Shown: piece by piece, positions 49,547 to 60,871 of the stretch | Layout: every line of letters starts with the position of its first letter | Numbering within the stretch: the stretch's first letter is position 1 | Assembly: GCA_029253585.1 (NCBI GenBank) | Contig: JAQWZF010000036.1 | Span: 124,001 to 188,000, forward strand | Length of the DNA: 64,000 bases | Origin: Gammaproteobacteria bacterium | GTDB lineage: Bacteria > Pseudomonadota > Gammaproteobacteria > Pseudomonadales > Pseudohongiellaceae | Direction of reading: 5' to 3' | Made by a program: the position numbers and the translations under genes | The notes under the pieces: generated by a model | The model's database searches: none | Seen by the model: only the letters and a program-made list of their open reading frames with translations | What the model was told of the DNA's origin: nothing

Positions 49547-50602
49547 ATGAGTTATATCAATAAACCAAAATTCAAACACCCGAAGATGCAAGCCAATGAT
49601 ATTGGTTTAACTCGCAGAGATTATGAAGGCACGCTGACTACACTCTGTGGCGGTTGCGGACATGACTCGATAAGCGCCGCCATCATTCAGGCGGCTGCAG
49701 ATATGTCTCTGGAGCCACACCGGGTTGCGAAAATCTCTGGCATTGGCTGCTCGTCCAAAATTCCTTCTTATTTTCTTAACAAGGCCCATGGCTTTAACTC
49801 CGTACACGGTCGAATGCCATCGGTCGCCACCGGCGCTAACATTGCTAATAAGGAACTCTACTATATTGGAATATCCGGCGATGGTGACAGCGCCTCTATT
49901 GGCCTGGGACAGTTCTGTCATATCGTTCGGCGCAGAATCAATATGCTCTACATCGTCGCTAACAATGGCACCTACGGACTAACCAAGGGTCAACTATCAG
50001 CCACGGCCGATCTGGGCTCGAAGACCAAGTCTGGCGAAGAAAGCCAATTCGATAACATCGACATGGCCACTCTCGCAATCGAGTTAGGCGCCAGCTTCGT
50101 TGCGCGTAGTTTTTCCGGAGACAAGAAGCAGTTGATCCCGCTTATTCAGGCCGGATTAACTCACAAGGGCTTTGCCTTTATCGACGTTGTTTCACCCTGC
50201 GTCACCTTCAATAACACGGACTTTTCCACCCACGGTTATAAGAATACCTGGGAAAACCATATCGCCCTGAATGGTGTCGATTTTGTACCTATGCGAGAAG
50301 AGATAACAACCAGTTATGCCCCCGGAAAAGAAAAGGAAATTACCTTACACGATGGCTCGGTGGTTCATCTGCACAAGACCGGCAATAACTACTACCCGAC
50401 TGATAAAGAAAACGCTCTACACCATATTAACGAACACAAGAAACAGGGTAAGATTGCGACTGGCCTACTCTACATCAACCAGTCAACATCGGACCTACAC
50501 GAATTACAGGAAACCGTAGACAAGCCCCTCAACAGCTTGGGCAATCAGGAACTTTGCCCCGGCAGTGAGGCTCTCAACGATATTAACAACACCTTCCGCT
50601 AG
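49547..50602 (+). CDS. 2-oxoacid:acceptor oxidoreductase, beta subunit (TPP-binding)
   Basis: A 351-residue KorB-like subunit. Cluster-binding cysteines are in LTTLCGGCGHDSIS and ISGIGCSSKIP, with a further Cys in DVVSPCVTFNN. The thiamine diphosphate site is GISGDGDSASIGLGQF, followed by VANNGTYGLTKGQLSAT. With the upstream KorA-like subunit it forms a CoA-dependent oxidoreductase that decarboxylates a 2-oxoacid and reduces a ferredoxin-like acceptor. It ends 6 bp before the convergent djlA gene. Confidence 0.9.
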   Translation: MSYINKPKFKHPKMQANDIGLTRRDYEGTLTTLCGGCGHDSISAAIIQAAADMSLEPHRVAKISGIGCSSKIPSYFLNKAHGFNSVHGRMPSVATGANIANKELYYIGISGDGDSASIGLGQFCHIVRRRINMLYIVANNGTYGLTKGQLSATADLGSKTKSGEESQFDNIDMATLAIELGASFVARSFSGDKKQLIPLIQAGLTHKGFAFIDVVSPCVTFNNTDFSTHGYKNTWENHIALNGVDFVPMREEITTSYAPGKEKEITLHDGSVVHLHKTGNNYYPTDKENALHHINEHKKQGKIATGLLYINQSTSDLHELQETVDKPLNSLGNQELCPGSEALNDINNTFR

Positions 50603-50607
50603 GAAAC

Positions 50608-51390
50608 TTATTTCCGCTGCAATTTAAGCAGGTCGTAAGCTGCCTTGATGTCCTGAGTTTTCTCCGTCGCGATGTCGATCATCTCTTCCGGCAGACCCTT
50701 GGCCACTAATTTGTCCGGATGATGCTGATTCATTTGCCTTCTATAGGCCTTTTTTAATTCGGCGTCACTACAAGCAGGCGCCACACCTAATAATTCATAC
50801 GCAGACTTGATTTTTTCCTTCGACGAACCCGCATCGACGAAGTGAGCCTGACCCGATAGCCGGCTTAGCAGCGCTTCGAAATCCGACTTCGAGTATCCCA
50901 GGTCGCGGGCAATACCTTCGATTAGAGTCTTCTCCTTAGGATCGAGTTTGCTATCGGCGAATGCGGTGGCAACTATGATCTCGAGGAATACCTGAATCAG
51001 GTTTCTGCGCCGAAAGCACTCGCGCTTAAACTGCGCAAGGATTTCATGGACGGGGAAGCCTTCCTTCTTGCCCTCGTTGAAAAGATTAATCGCAACGGTC
51101 CGCTGCTGTGACTGTAAGCGCATCTGGTCCATGACTCTCTCGGCCATGGCAATTTCATCTTTGGTCACTCGCCCGTCGGACTTAGCCACATAGCCCATCA
51201 TGGCAAAGGTGGTGGTGAAGAATACTGACTGCACCCTCTCAGTGGCACCCAGCCCTAGCGAGTCATCCAAGGCCAGGCCATCCAGCCCACCGTCGAAGTA
51301 GTTCCCCAGAGCCGCCCCCAGCACTGCACCGAGAGGACCACCCATCATAAAGCCAAACGTACCGCCTACTACCTTTCCCCACCAACTCAT
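50608..51390 (-). CDS. djlA: DjlA-type co-chaperone (TerB + J domain)
   Basis: A 260-residue protein with a Gly-rich N-terminal membrane segment (WWGKVVGGTFGFMMGGPLG), a TerB-like helical domain (about 55-175) and a C-terminal J domain with the HPD motif (NQHHPDKL). It stimulates DnaK at the inner membrane. This order of domains is characteristic of DjlA. Confidence 0.92.
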   Translation of the reverse strand: MSWWGKVVGGTFGFMMGGPLGAVLGAALGNYFDGGLDGLALDDSLGLGATERVQSVFFTTTFAMMGYVAKSDGRVTKDEIAMAERVMDQMRLQSQQRTVAINLFNEGKKEGFPVHEILAQFKRECFRRRNLIQVFLEIIVATAFADSKLDPKEKTLIEGIARDLGYSKSDFEALLSRLSGQAHFVDAGSSKEKIKSAYELLGVAPACSDAELKKAYRRQMNQHHPDKLVAKGLPEEMIDIATEKTQDIKAAYDLLKLQRK

Positions 51391-51494
51391 ATTTATACTC
51401 GTTACTACTGCTTAAAATTGACTGAAATTGTGCTGTGAACTGTATTAGGTGACATCGGGCAGCTAAGTCGATTGCTCAATGGCATGGGAGTCTA

Positions 51495-52115
51495 CTAGGA
51501 AATAACGCGTTGAAACCAGTTCTTGTCTAACTCTCCTCTACAACCATCTAACTGTGAGGCAAACCTGCTGGAATTCGCCTGCACCCTGCCCGCGGCATCC
51601 ACCAGCCACTGCTTGTTGCGATAGGTAGCTCGTTGATAACCGCCGTTACCTTCATGGTAGGCATAGTAGAGGTGCATGGCATCGTTGTTTGAAATATTAC
51701 TTATCCGAGAGGAATTTGCGTTATACCAGCCGACGAAATCGATCGCATCGGAAAAATTGGCTCGTGACGCTCGAGTATTACCGGATTTCTGCTCGTATTC
51801 CTGCCAGGTTTTATCTAGCGCCTGCGCGTAGCCAAACGCGGAGCTAGGACGGCTACCGGGAAATATCCACAGGAATTGATTTCGAGCAGGTTTGGCTCTG
51901 GATCTGAACGAGGACTCCTGATAGATAACGGCCATATTGACTGATATGGGCACACCCCAGCGTCGCTCAGCAGTTTTAGCTGCGGTATACCAACCGCGGC
52001 GGTCCTCAAAGACGCTGCAGATGTTTGCCACGCTCTTGGGGGGTGCGCTCGCGCAGGCCGCAAGTAACGGAATCAGCAAGCCTAACCAGCCTAGTTTGTT
52101 ATTGCTCGGTTTCAT
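51495..52115 (-). CDS. Transglycosylase SLT-like lipoprotein
   Basis: A 206-residue lipoprotein: signal peptide with lipobox LAAC (Cys20), then an SLT-like domain with the likely catalytic Glu in VIYQESSFRSRA and the SAFGYAQALDKTW segment. Other SLT features follow (DFVGWYNANSS, YYAYHEGNGGY). It probably acts on peptidoglycan at the outer membrane. It is about 105 bp downstream of djlA and 76 bp upstream of the ligA stop, on the same strand. Confidence 0.84.
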   Translation of the reverse strand: MKPSNNKLGWLGLLIPLLAACASAPPKSVANICSVFEDRRGWYTAAKTAERRWGVPISVNMAVIYQESSFRSRAKPARNQFLWIFPGSRPSSAFGYAQALDKTWQEYEQKSGNTRASRANFSDAIDFVGWYNANSSRISNISNNDAMHLYYAYHEGNGGYQRATYRNKQWLVDAAGRVQANSSRFASQLDGCRGELDKNWFQRVIS

Positions 52116-52191
52116 TGTCTCTACAGTATTCTCATCCGGGACTTAGTATTCCAAGCGCCGCTATTCTGATCTCGCCTATAAGGCAGCTTCA

Positions 52192-54237
<2,046 letters not shown>

Positions 54238-54264
54238 TTAATACTAACGCCTGATTGTGGCTGC

Positions 54265-56211
54265 CTATCTGCGGGCGGCGACGGACTTCAGGCGGCGTAA
54301 CTCAAAGTCACGTACGCGTTGTCGGTAATGCTCGATGGTCTGCGCGGTCATCCCGTTGCGATGATCGTCCTTCAGATCACCGTCAAGCGTATCACGAATA
54401 TCTTGCGCCACGCCTAACATTTGCTCAAAGGCATCGAGGTTATTAATAGCCGTTGGCAAGGCAAGGAAGAAACTAATGCCCAGCGTCGTAAATTCGTCCA
54501 TATTATTGAGGTCGAAGGTGCCAGGATTCAACATATTGGCGACGCTAAAAATGAGCGTGCCCTGATGCTCTTTACTCAGGCGCTTATGAAAAATATTCAT
54601 CTCGCCGAATTTTAGCCCCGAGGTAATCAAGACGTGGAGCAGATCATCACCGGAGAACACCCTGCCGTTCTTAGCCATGACATTGAGCACCAACACCTCG
54701 GACTGTTCGAATTCGTCGGCTGCGTCTGGATCTGCAGCCTGAGGCTGCGAGGATTCTGCGCGCTTCTGATCTAACTCATCGACAATTTCTTCTTTATAAG
54801 CTTCTTCTTTTTCGTAGGCAGGCACTTCGTTAGCAGGTACTTGATAGACCGGCTCTGCGGCAACTTCATCCTGCGGCTCATCGAAGAGAACATCGTCTGG
54901 CTCGTCCCACTGCGCGCCGGTAAGCTCCTGCTGGTCTAATTCCTCGGTATCTCCTTCTACTGCCGCGACAGGCTCTTCGATCAGTTCTATTGGGTCATCA
55001 GACTCTTTAGGCTGCGTCTTAAGCTCCTTCGACTTCCGCCCAAATAGAGAAAACAGGGACGCTCTTTTCTTGGGTTTCTCCATCGCGCCTCGATCGTCTT
55101 CGTCAAACTCATCGAACAACTCCGATTGCTTGACCTCGGCGGTGATCGGGGGATTGCCACCAATGCGCTCACCGGCGGTCATTGAGAAACCATCGGCGCC
55201 GCTGTCGGCATCGAATAGAGCAGGCTCTTCCTCAGCTGTCTCTTCGTAGACGTCCACATCGTCTTCGAATTCGTCTTCAGCATAACTTTCATCATCTGAA
55301 TATTGAGCACTGTCATCTTGCAGCGTATCTGTAGCTGATTGCTTAGCAAAATAGTCGTCTTCGGCATCATCGTAGTCCGGCGCCACCGAACTCATAGTGT
55401 CTATCGGCCTGTGGTCAAGGCCCTCTTGAGTATCGTCGTCGTAATCGAAAACCGCAGAGTCGCTGTCGCCCTTATCTCCATTCCCAGCCTCGGTTTGTTG
55501 CTGCGCTACATGGCGCTCACCCACTTCGGCCTCGACTTCTCTATCTTCTTCACCTTCTCCACCGTTGCCACCTCCGTCACGCTCATAGTCATCTTTATCG
55601 CCCCAATCTTCACCGATACTGGGATCCTGACTCACCTGAGTGTTAAAGACTTCGACGCTGTGGGTCTGTGCCGCCAGCTCTGCATACGCTTCGTTATCAG
55701 GCACATCGACAGCCGCTTCGACCGCAGGCGCGGAATAGGCTTCTGTCTGGTCTTGCTGGCCGAATTGCTCTTCTAGCGCCACCGCCTGACTTGCTTCTTC
55801 ATAGCGTTCCTCATCGAGTTCTTCAGCGGGCTCATCATAGGGTTCTTCATAGAACTCATCGATGGGAGGTTGAGTGTTGACCTGTGACAGCTCAACGGCA
55901 TCCATGAGCACCGGGATATGATCATGATTCTCTGTATCTGCAAGATTGAGTGTCTTTGCCTTGGTCTCGGCGAGGTCGAGGGCACTGTTCTGCCGATTCA
56001 CCTCTTCCAGTGAGCGGGTAACGACTCTCGCGCCTCCGCCGGGCAATTCGGCAAGCTCCAGAGCCTCTAAGTCCACGTCCTGAGGGATGTTTTTAGAGAT
56101 GGCTAATTTGATCTGCCCGCGACGCGCATTAATGGCTACGTACAAGCCGCGCAGGACCACGGCGACTATGGCAAAACCCAACAATAAGATGACTAATTCG
56201 CGTCCACTCAT
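54265..56211 (-). CDS. zipA: Cell-division protein ZipA with very long acidic linker
   Basis: 648 residues. An N-terminal membrane helix (about 5-27) is followed by a basic stretch and an Asp/Glu/Gln-rich linker of about 470 residues. The ZipA C-terminal FtsZ-binding domain begins near residue 504 (SEVLVLNVMAKNGRVFSG) and is complete (LPTAINNLDAFEQML). ZipA proteins are usually about 300-350 residues, so the linker is far longer than normal. Several short acidic motifs recur (EEP, DEPxE, EDE), which suggests repeat expansion. The protein tethers FtsZ to the inner membrane. Confidence 0.93.
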   Translation of the reverse strand: MSGRELVILLLGFAIVAVVLRGLYVAINARRGQIKLAISKNIPQDVDLEALELAELPGGGARVVTRSLEEVNRQNSALDLAETKAKTLNLADTENHDHIPVLMDAVELSQVNTQPPIDEFYEEPYDEPAEELDEERYEEASQAVALEEQFGQQDQTEAYSAPAVEAAVDVPDNEAYAELAAQTHSVEVFNTQVSQDPSIGEDWGDKDDYERDGGGNGGEGEEDREVEAEVGERHVAQQQTEAGNGDKGDSDSAVFDYDDDTQEGLDHRPIDTMSSVAPDYDDAEDDYFAKQSATDTLQDDSAQYSDDESYAEDEFEDDVDVYEETAEEEPALFDADSGADGFSMTAGERIGGNPPITAEVKQSELFDEFDEDDRGAMEKPKKRASLFSLFGRKSKELKTQPKESDDPIELIEEPVAAVEGDTEELDQQELTGAQWDEPDDVLFDEPQDEVAAEPVYQVPANEVPAYEKEEAYKEEIVDELDQKRAESSQPQAADPDAADEFEQSEVLVLNVMAKNGRVFSGDDLLHVLITSGLKFGEMNIFHKRLSKEHQGTLIFSVANMLNPGTFDLNNMDEFTTLGISFFLALPTAINNLDAFEQMLGVAQDIRDTLDGDLKDDHRNGMTAQTIEHYRQRVRDFELRRLKSVAARR

Positions 56212-56331
56212 AAGAAATCAACAGTATCTGATAAGAATGTTTTAAAAACGTTAAAATTCTTAATGCTATCTTACAGTTACCGTGATTTCTTTAGCATTGA
56301 AACGGGCTTTTTTGGGGAAAGACTACGGCGC

Positions 56332-59300
56332 TTACATCGCTGCCAGCTCGGCAGCCTCTTCGATATCAACAGTGACGATTCTCGATACGCCAGGTTCATG
56401 CATGGTTACACCAAGAAGCTGGTTCGCCATCTCCATGGTTATCTTGTTGTGGGTGATGAAAATGAACTGTACGCTCTCGGACATCTCCTTCACCAGATTC
56501 GCATAACGGCCAACGTTGGCGTCGTCTAGCGGCGCATCAACCTCGTCCAGCATACAGAATGGCGATGGGTTCAGCCTGAATATAGAGAACACCAGGGCAA
56601 TCGCCGTCATCGCCTTCTCACCACCGGAGAGCAGGTGAATCGTGCTATTTCGCTTACCCGGGGGTCTGGCCATGATTGCCACTCCCGTGTCCAGCAGATC
56701 CTCGCCAGTCATATCCAGATAGGCGTGCCCGCCACCGAAAACTTTTGGAAACAGGTTCTGCAAGCCTGCGTTGATCTTGTCGAAGGTTTCCTTGAATCGA
56801 GTTCTGGTCTCCTTGTCGATCTTGCGAATCGCATTTCCCAGAGTATCCAAAGCCTTCACCAGATCGTCATTCTGCTTATCCAGGTAGATCTTGCGCTCTG
56901 ACTGCTGGGCATATTCGTCGATTGCGGCCAGGTTTATTGGGCCCAGACGCTGAATCCGGTTGCCCAACTTCTCCAGCTCTTGCTCACACTGCTTTTCGCT
57001 AAGATCCTCGGGGAGATTTGACAGAACCTCCTCCAAGACGAACTTCGCCTGCTGCAACTGCTCCAGAATACCGTCTCTCTTGACCGATGCACCCTCACTC
57101 TTGAGGCGCTTGTGCATTAAGTTCTCACGAATCGTATTGATCTGCTCCAGCACCTGATTACGCTGCTGCTCCAGGGAGCGTGTCGCGTGCTCATTCGCAT
57201 CTACCTTGGCCTTGGCCTCGGCCAGCTCTTTCTCGACTTCCAGACGCTGCTGTAACAGGCCCTCTAAATCACTGCGCATCGTCGCCAGCGGCTCATCGGC
57301 GGTAGCGATCTGCTCCTGCAAGGAATCCATGCGCTCGCGGCTACGCTGAACCTGCGTCGCCATCCTGTCCATAGTCTCTCGCGTTGACTGCAGCTGCGAT
57401 TGAATAGACTGTTTCTTTAAAGCCAGCTCGTGAGCTAAGTCTTTGTCTTTTCGCGAATTTCTCCTACATGAGCCGAGTGACAACTGGCGTTCTTCGCGCT
57501 GCGCTTCCAAACGCTCCCGCCCACTGACGTCCTGCTCCATGCTGTCCAAAGCCTTCTGCAGCCGAGATCGAGAGTCCGCCGTGTTCTCCTGCTCTACGGC
57601 CAGCTGCCGGTTCAGTTCTTCCAATTCGTGATGAATACGCTCCTTACGCAGCTGCGCCCCCTCCACCTTGGCCATCTGGGCGCTGACCTGCGACTTCAAT
57701 TCGCTATACTGCTGGGTCTTCTCTGCCAGCTCGCTCTGCAGCCTCCCACGCTCCGCCTCGTCTCGACTAAGCGCCTCTTTGGTCTCGATCTGCTTCTCAT
57801 GCAGAGAGTTAGATTCTTCTTCTAATTTTTTGATTCTTTTGCATAAATCAGCGATCAGGCCACGCCTTTCGACAATCGATTCCTGCTTGCTGAAGTTGCT
57901 TACCTGCAACCATGTAGCACCCAGCCAAACGCCATCGGCTGTGATGATCGAATCCTGCGGACCCAACTCGCCACGGTGGCTCAGGGCCTGGTTTAGGTTA
58001 TCGGCGATACAGATGCCGCGTAACATATCGTTCAGACCCCATTCGCTGCTGACCTTGTCCGTCAGTGGTGAAAGAGGTAACTGCGAGCCGGCGGCCGTTT
58101 CTCTGACGGCACGCACATCGATAAGCCCTACCTTGCCCTGTGGCAGCTCGGAGAGTATTGCCTCGATGTTGTCCAGGCCCTCTACACAGATACTCTGCAG
58201 GGAATCACCCAGCACCATCTCGACGGCGCGCTCCCAGCCTTCCGTGATCTTAATGCCTTCGGCCAGCCTGATCTGATTATCCAGCCCCTGCTTGCCCAGC
58301 CACTGATTCAAGGACTCGTTGTCCTGCCCTAGCGCCGCCTGCTGCAGCGCATCCAGCGATGCCTGCTTGCCCTTGGCGGTCTGCAACTCGCTACGAATCT
58401 CATTCAGATCATCGGAGCCCTTACTCAGAGCGGCACGATGCTCCTCGATGAAGTGGTTCAATGCGCGATTCTCCGCCTGCATCGAATTGATATTCTCTTC
58501 CAGCAGCAGTACCTCGGTTGAGGCCTCGGCGGCCGAGTCATCGACCGGCCCCTCGGAGAGAGATCGACTCTCGTCTTCGAGCTTGCGCTTTCGTTCCAGG
58601 CCACGCTCGACGATATTGTCCAGCTGCTGAATTCTGGACTGTTCTACCTCGGCGATTTGCCGCGGCTCTTCCGCACGCTGATTGAACGTATCCCAATCTA
58701 GCTGCCACTGCGTCAACTGTTGCTCCGCCTGTACCAATAACTCCGAGGACGACAGCTCGGCTGCGCGAGCCTCTTCCAGGGCCGGTGTGATAGAGAGCAT
58801 TTCTGCATCGAGCTGGGTGATCTTCTTTAGATCGATGTCCAACTCTTCCCTGGTTTGTGACCAGGCCACTTCGGTCTCGGACAGGTCAAGCTTCTGCTGA
58901 TCTACACGCTCTATATGGTGCTCTATGGATTGCTCAATTCTGGCGATATCATTGCCCAGACTATAGAAACGCGCCTGTACCTCGCCAAGGGCATCGGCGA
59001 GTTCGGCGTTGTGAGACAGATGCTCTTCGATCTTCGCATCGATCTCGCGCTGGTCAGCCGTCGTCGCCTCGATCTTAATCTCCAGGACCTTGATGGCCTC
59101 CTGATTTTCTCTCAGCTCATTATCGAGACTGCGCCAGCGCAGCCCGTTCAGATTCGCCGTTGTATCGCGCTCCTGCTGCTTGAATTCGGCATATTTTTCG
59201 GCGGCGACAGATTGCCGCTGCAGGTGCGCGAGTTGACGCGCCAATTCTTCACGAATGTCTTCCAGACGCTCGAGGTTGTCCTTGGTTCGCTTGATGCGAT

Positions 59301-59844
59301 TCTCGGTTTCGCGGCGGCGCTCTTTATACTTGGAAATACCCGCCGCCTCTTCGATAAACACGCGCAACTCTTCCGGCTTCGATTCGATAAGGCGTGACAC
59401 CATGCCCTGCTCGATAATCGAATAACTGCGCGCACCGAGCCCGGTGCCGAGAAAAATATCCGTAATGTCTTTCCGTCGAACCTTAGCGCCGTTTAAGGAA
59501 TAGGTAGACTGCGCATCGCGATCAACCTTGCGCTTAATCGACACCTCATCGAAGTTGGCATACTCGCCGGTGAGCTTGTGGTCGTGGTTATCAAACACCA
59601 GCTCAACACTGGCCTGACCAACAGGCTTACGGCCTCCAGAGCCATTGAAGATGACATCCGTCATGTTCTCGCCACGCAGATTCTTCGCCGAGCTCTCCCC
59701 CATCACCCAGCGCACGGCGTCGATGACATTGGACTTACCGCAGCCGTTAGGGCCTACGACAGAACAGAGATTGGTCGGGAAATCGATTGTGGTGGGATCA
59801 ACGAAGGATTTAAAGCCGGCTAGCTTGATACATTTAAGGCGCAT
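56332..59844 (-). CDS. smc: Chromosome partition protein SMC
   Basis: A 1170-residue condensin-type ATPase. Walker A is GPNGCGKSN at about 32-40, the hinge lies at about 510-650, and the ABC signature LLSGGEKAMTAIAL and Walker B FCMLDEVDAPLDD are near the C-terminus. Long coiled coils fill both arms. Residues about 790-802 (LGSCRRNSRKDK) look foreign to the coiled coil; the +1 frame of the same DNA reads SAHVGEIREKTK, which fits much better. This could be a pair of compensating indels or a sequencing error. Smc organises and segregates the chromosome. It is followed downstream by zipA. Confidence 0.95.
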   Translation of the reverse strand: MRLKCIKLAGFKSFVDPTTIDFPTNLCSVVGPNGCGKSNVIDAVRWVMGESSAKNLRGENMTDVIFNGSGGRKPVGQASVELVFDNHDHKLTGEYANFDEVSIKRKVDRDAQSTYSLNGAKVRRKDITDIFLGTGLGARSYSIIEQGMVSRLIESKPEELRVFIEEAAGISKYKERRRETENRIKRTKDNLERLEDIREELARQLAHLQRQSVAAEKYAEFKQQERDTTANLNGLRWRSLDNELRENQEAIKVLEIKIEATTADQREIDAKIEEHLSHNAELADALGEVQARFYSLGNDIARIEQSIEHHIERVDQQKLDLSETEVAWSQTREELDIDLKKITQLDAEMLSITPALEEARAAELSSSELLVQAEQQLTQWQLDWDTFNQRAEEPRQIAEVEQSRIQQLDNIVERGLERKRKLEDESRSLSEGPVDDSAAEASTEVLLLEENINSMQAENRALNHFIEEHRAALSKGSDDLNEIRSELQTAKGKQASLDALQQAALGQDNESLNQWLGKQGLDNQIRLAEGIKITEGWERAVEMVLGDSLQSICVEGLDNIEAILSELPQGKVGLIDVRAVRETAAGSQLPLSPLTDKVSSEWGLNDMLRGICIADNLNQALSHRGELGPQDSIITADGVWLGATWLQVSNFSKQESIVERRGLIADLCKRIKKLEEESNSLHEKQIETKEALSRDEAERGRLQSELAEKTQQYSELKSQVSAQMAKVEGAQLRKERIHHELEELNRQLAVEQENTADSRSRLQKALDSMEQDVSGRERLEAQREERQLSLGSCRRNSRKDKDLAHELALKKQSIQSQLQSTRETMDRMATQVQRSRERMDSLQEQIATADEPLATMRSDLEGLLQQRLEVEKELAEAKAKVDANEHATRSLEQQRNQVLEQINTIRENLMHKRLKSEGASVKRDGILEQLQQAKFVLEEVLSNLPEDLSEKQCEQELEKLGNRIQRLGPINLAAIDEYAQQSERKIYLDKQNDDLVKALDTLGNAIRKIDKETRTRFKETFDKINAGLQNLFPKVFGGGHAYLDMTGEDLLDTGVAIMARPPGKRNSTIHLLSGGEKAMTAIALVFSIFRLNPSPFCMLDEVDAPLDDANVGRYANLVKEMSESVQFIFITHNKITMEMANQLLGVTMHEPGVSRIVTVDIEEAAELAAM

Positions 59845-60288
59845 TTATAACTCTGAATTTACATACTTTTTCTAATTAGGTGCAAAACGTTCTGGGTAAA
59901 TAAGTCGAGTTCAACTTACTCGCTGAGCGTTGATTTAATGACTAAATCAGACCCTATTACTTACGCTGCTATGGTGTGAAAGTTTATCTGATTTGGCTGC
60001 TCAATGACACAAATTAAAGCAGCCCAAATCTGTGAATAAGCCCCTTATTTAGCTGCCACTAACTTAATGAAGCTCCCGTTTTTCGGCAGGATTCAGCTCT
60101 TCTAACTTCTGTGTAATTTTCTGAAAAGTGTTTAGGTTTCCTATCATTACGTGTTAGGGACTGATTCTGGAGATGGCACGAGGGTAGCGATATTCAACTT
60201 ACCCTGTGGAGCTCTGGGCCCAATCAACGGGAAAACTCCAATTCTCCAAAAGCAGACCAATCATCTCCATTCTCGACGCTAAAGCGCT
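59845..60288. other. Intergenic region upstream of smc, several inverted repeats
   Basis: 444 bp, mostly without a gene. It holds the smc promoter region on the minus strand (no clear boxes), a perfect 7-bp hairpin TGATTTA/TAAATCA (59931-59949) and a long inverted repeat at 59990-60030. Together with the GT4 fragment that follows, it looks like decayed DNA. Confidence 0.5.
59990..60030. repeat. Imperfect inverted repeat
   Basis: GATTTGGCTGC (59990-60000) pairs with GCAGCCCAAATC (60019-60030) over 11 bp with one bulged base, around an 18-base loop. There is no T-run on either side, so it is not a simple terminator. Confidence 0.55.
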
Positions 60289-60429
60289 ATGACTTATTTT
60301 TACCTGCTGGCTGCGTTTGCCATTACTAGCATTTCGCTGGCGGCACTTAGGCCTATCGCCAAAAAGTTCGGCTTGTTATATCTTCCTGGCGGGAGAAAAA
60401 CTCATCTGAGCGCCACCATGTGCCACTAG
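60289..60429 (+). pseudogene. Truncated glycosyltransferase-4 (WecA/MraY-like) N-terminus
   Basis: A 46-codon ORF, MTYFYLLAAF to TMCH, ending in TAG. It has one hydrophobic helix followed by LRPIAKKFGLLYLPGGRKTH. This matches the start of WecA/MraY-type phospho-sugar transferases, where the first helix is followed by a GLxDxPxxRKxH motif; the Asp of that motif is Tyr here. The rest of the usual 300-plus-residue membrane enzyme is absent. It is likely a leftover of a deleted gene. Confidence 0.6.
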
Positions 60430-60871
60430 AATCTCCTTGATTGTTTATTAATGCGACAGCTAGACTAGGTTTCAGTCTGTATCAGTTAGGTACTCGTTCT
60501 AAATTGGCTTGAGAACAAAGCGCACAAACCATACAAACAGCCGCTGAGTCCCTGCAAACCACCCAAAAAGCACTACTCACTAGATACCTAGACTCACTTC
60601 CTAAACAGCAACAGATAAAGAACTCACGTAACATAACAAGAGAAACGAAGCATGTTCACTATCGGTCTGCCACAGCTAATAGAGACACGTCTTGTATTCC
60701 TGGCCATGAGTACCGGCCGAACAATCGAATGAAACTGGACTAAAAATAGTTATAGAACGAGCGAGCGCCTTTTCAGGCGAATCGCGGCATAAAGAAAAAG
60801 TGATACCTTCAAGTTTTGCAGTCCATGTTTCTTCATTTGCTGCCCAATATTAGCAGCCGATATCTGGAATC
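60430..60871. other. Gene-free region downstream of the MacB-like permease gene
   Basis: 442 bp with no convincing gene. A short hairpin CGCCT/AGGCG (about 60765-60778) lies about 95 bp past the permease stop on the minus strand but has no T-run. A 26-codon ORF (60653-60733) has no family features. Confidence 0.5.

Noticed and set aside
57668..58276. 202-codon ORF on the plus strand inside smc
   Set aside because: It is antisense to the conserved smc coding sequence, Ser- and Arg-rich, with no family features; a shadow of the coiled-coil codon pattern.
60653..60733. 26-codon ORF near the MacB-like permease
   Set aside because: No ribosome-binding site, membrane segment or family resemblance.
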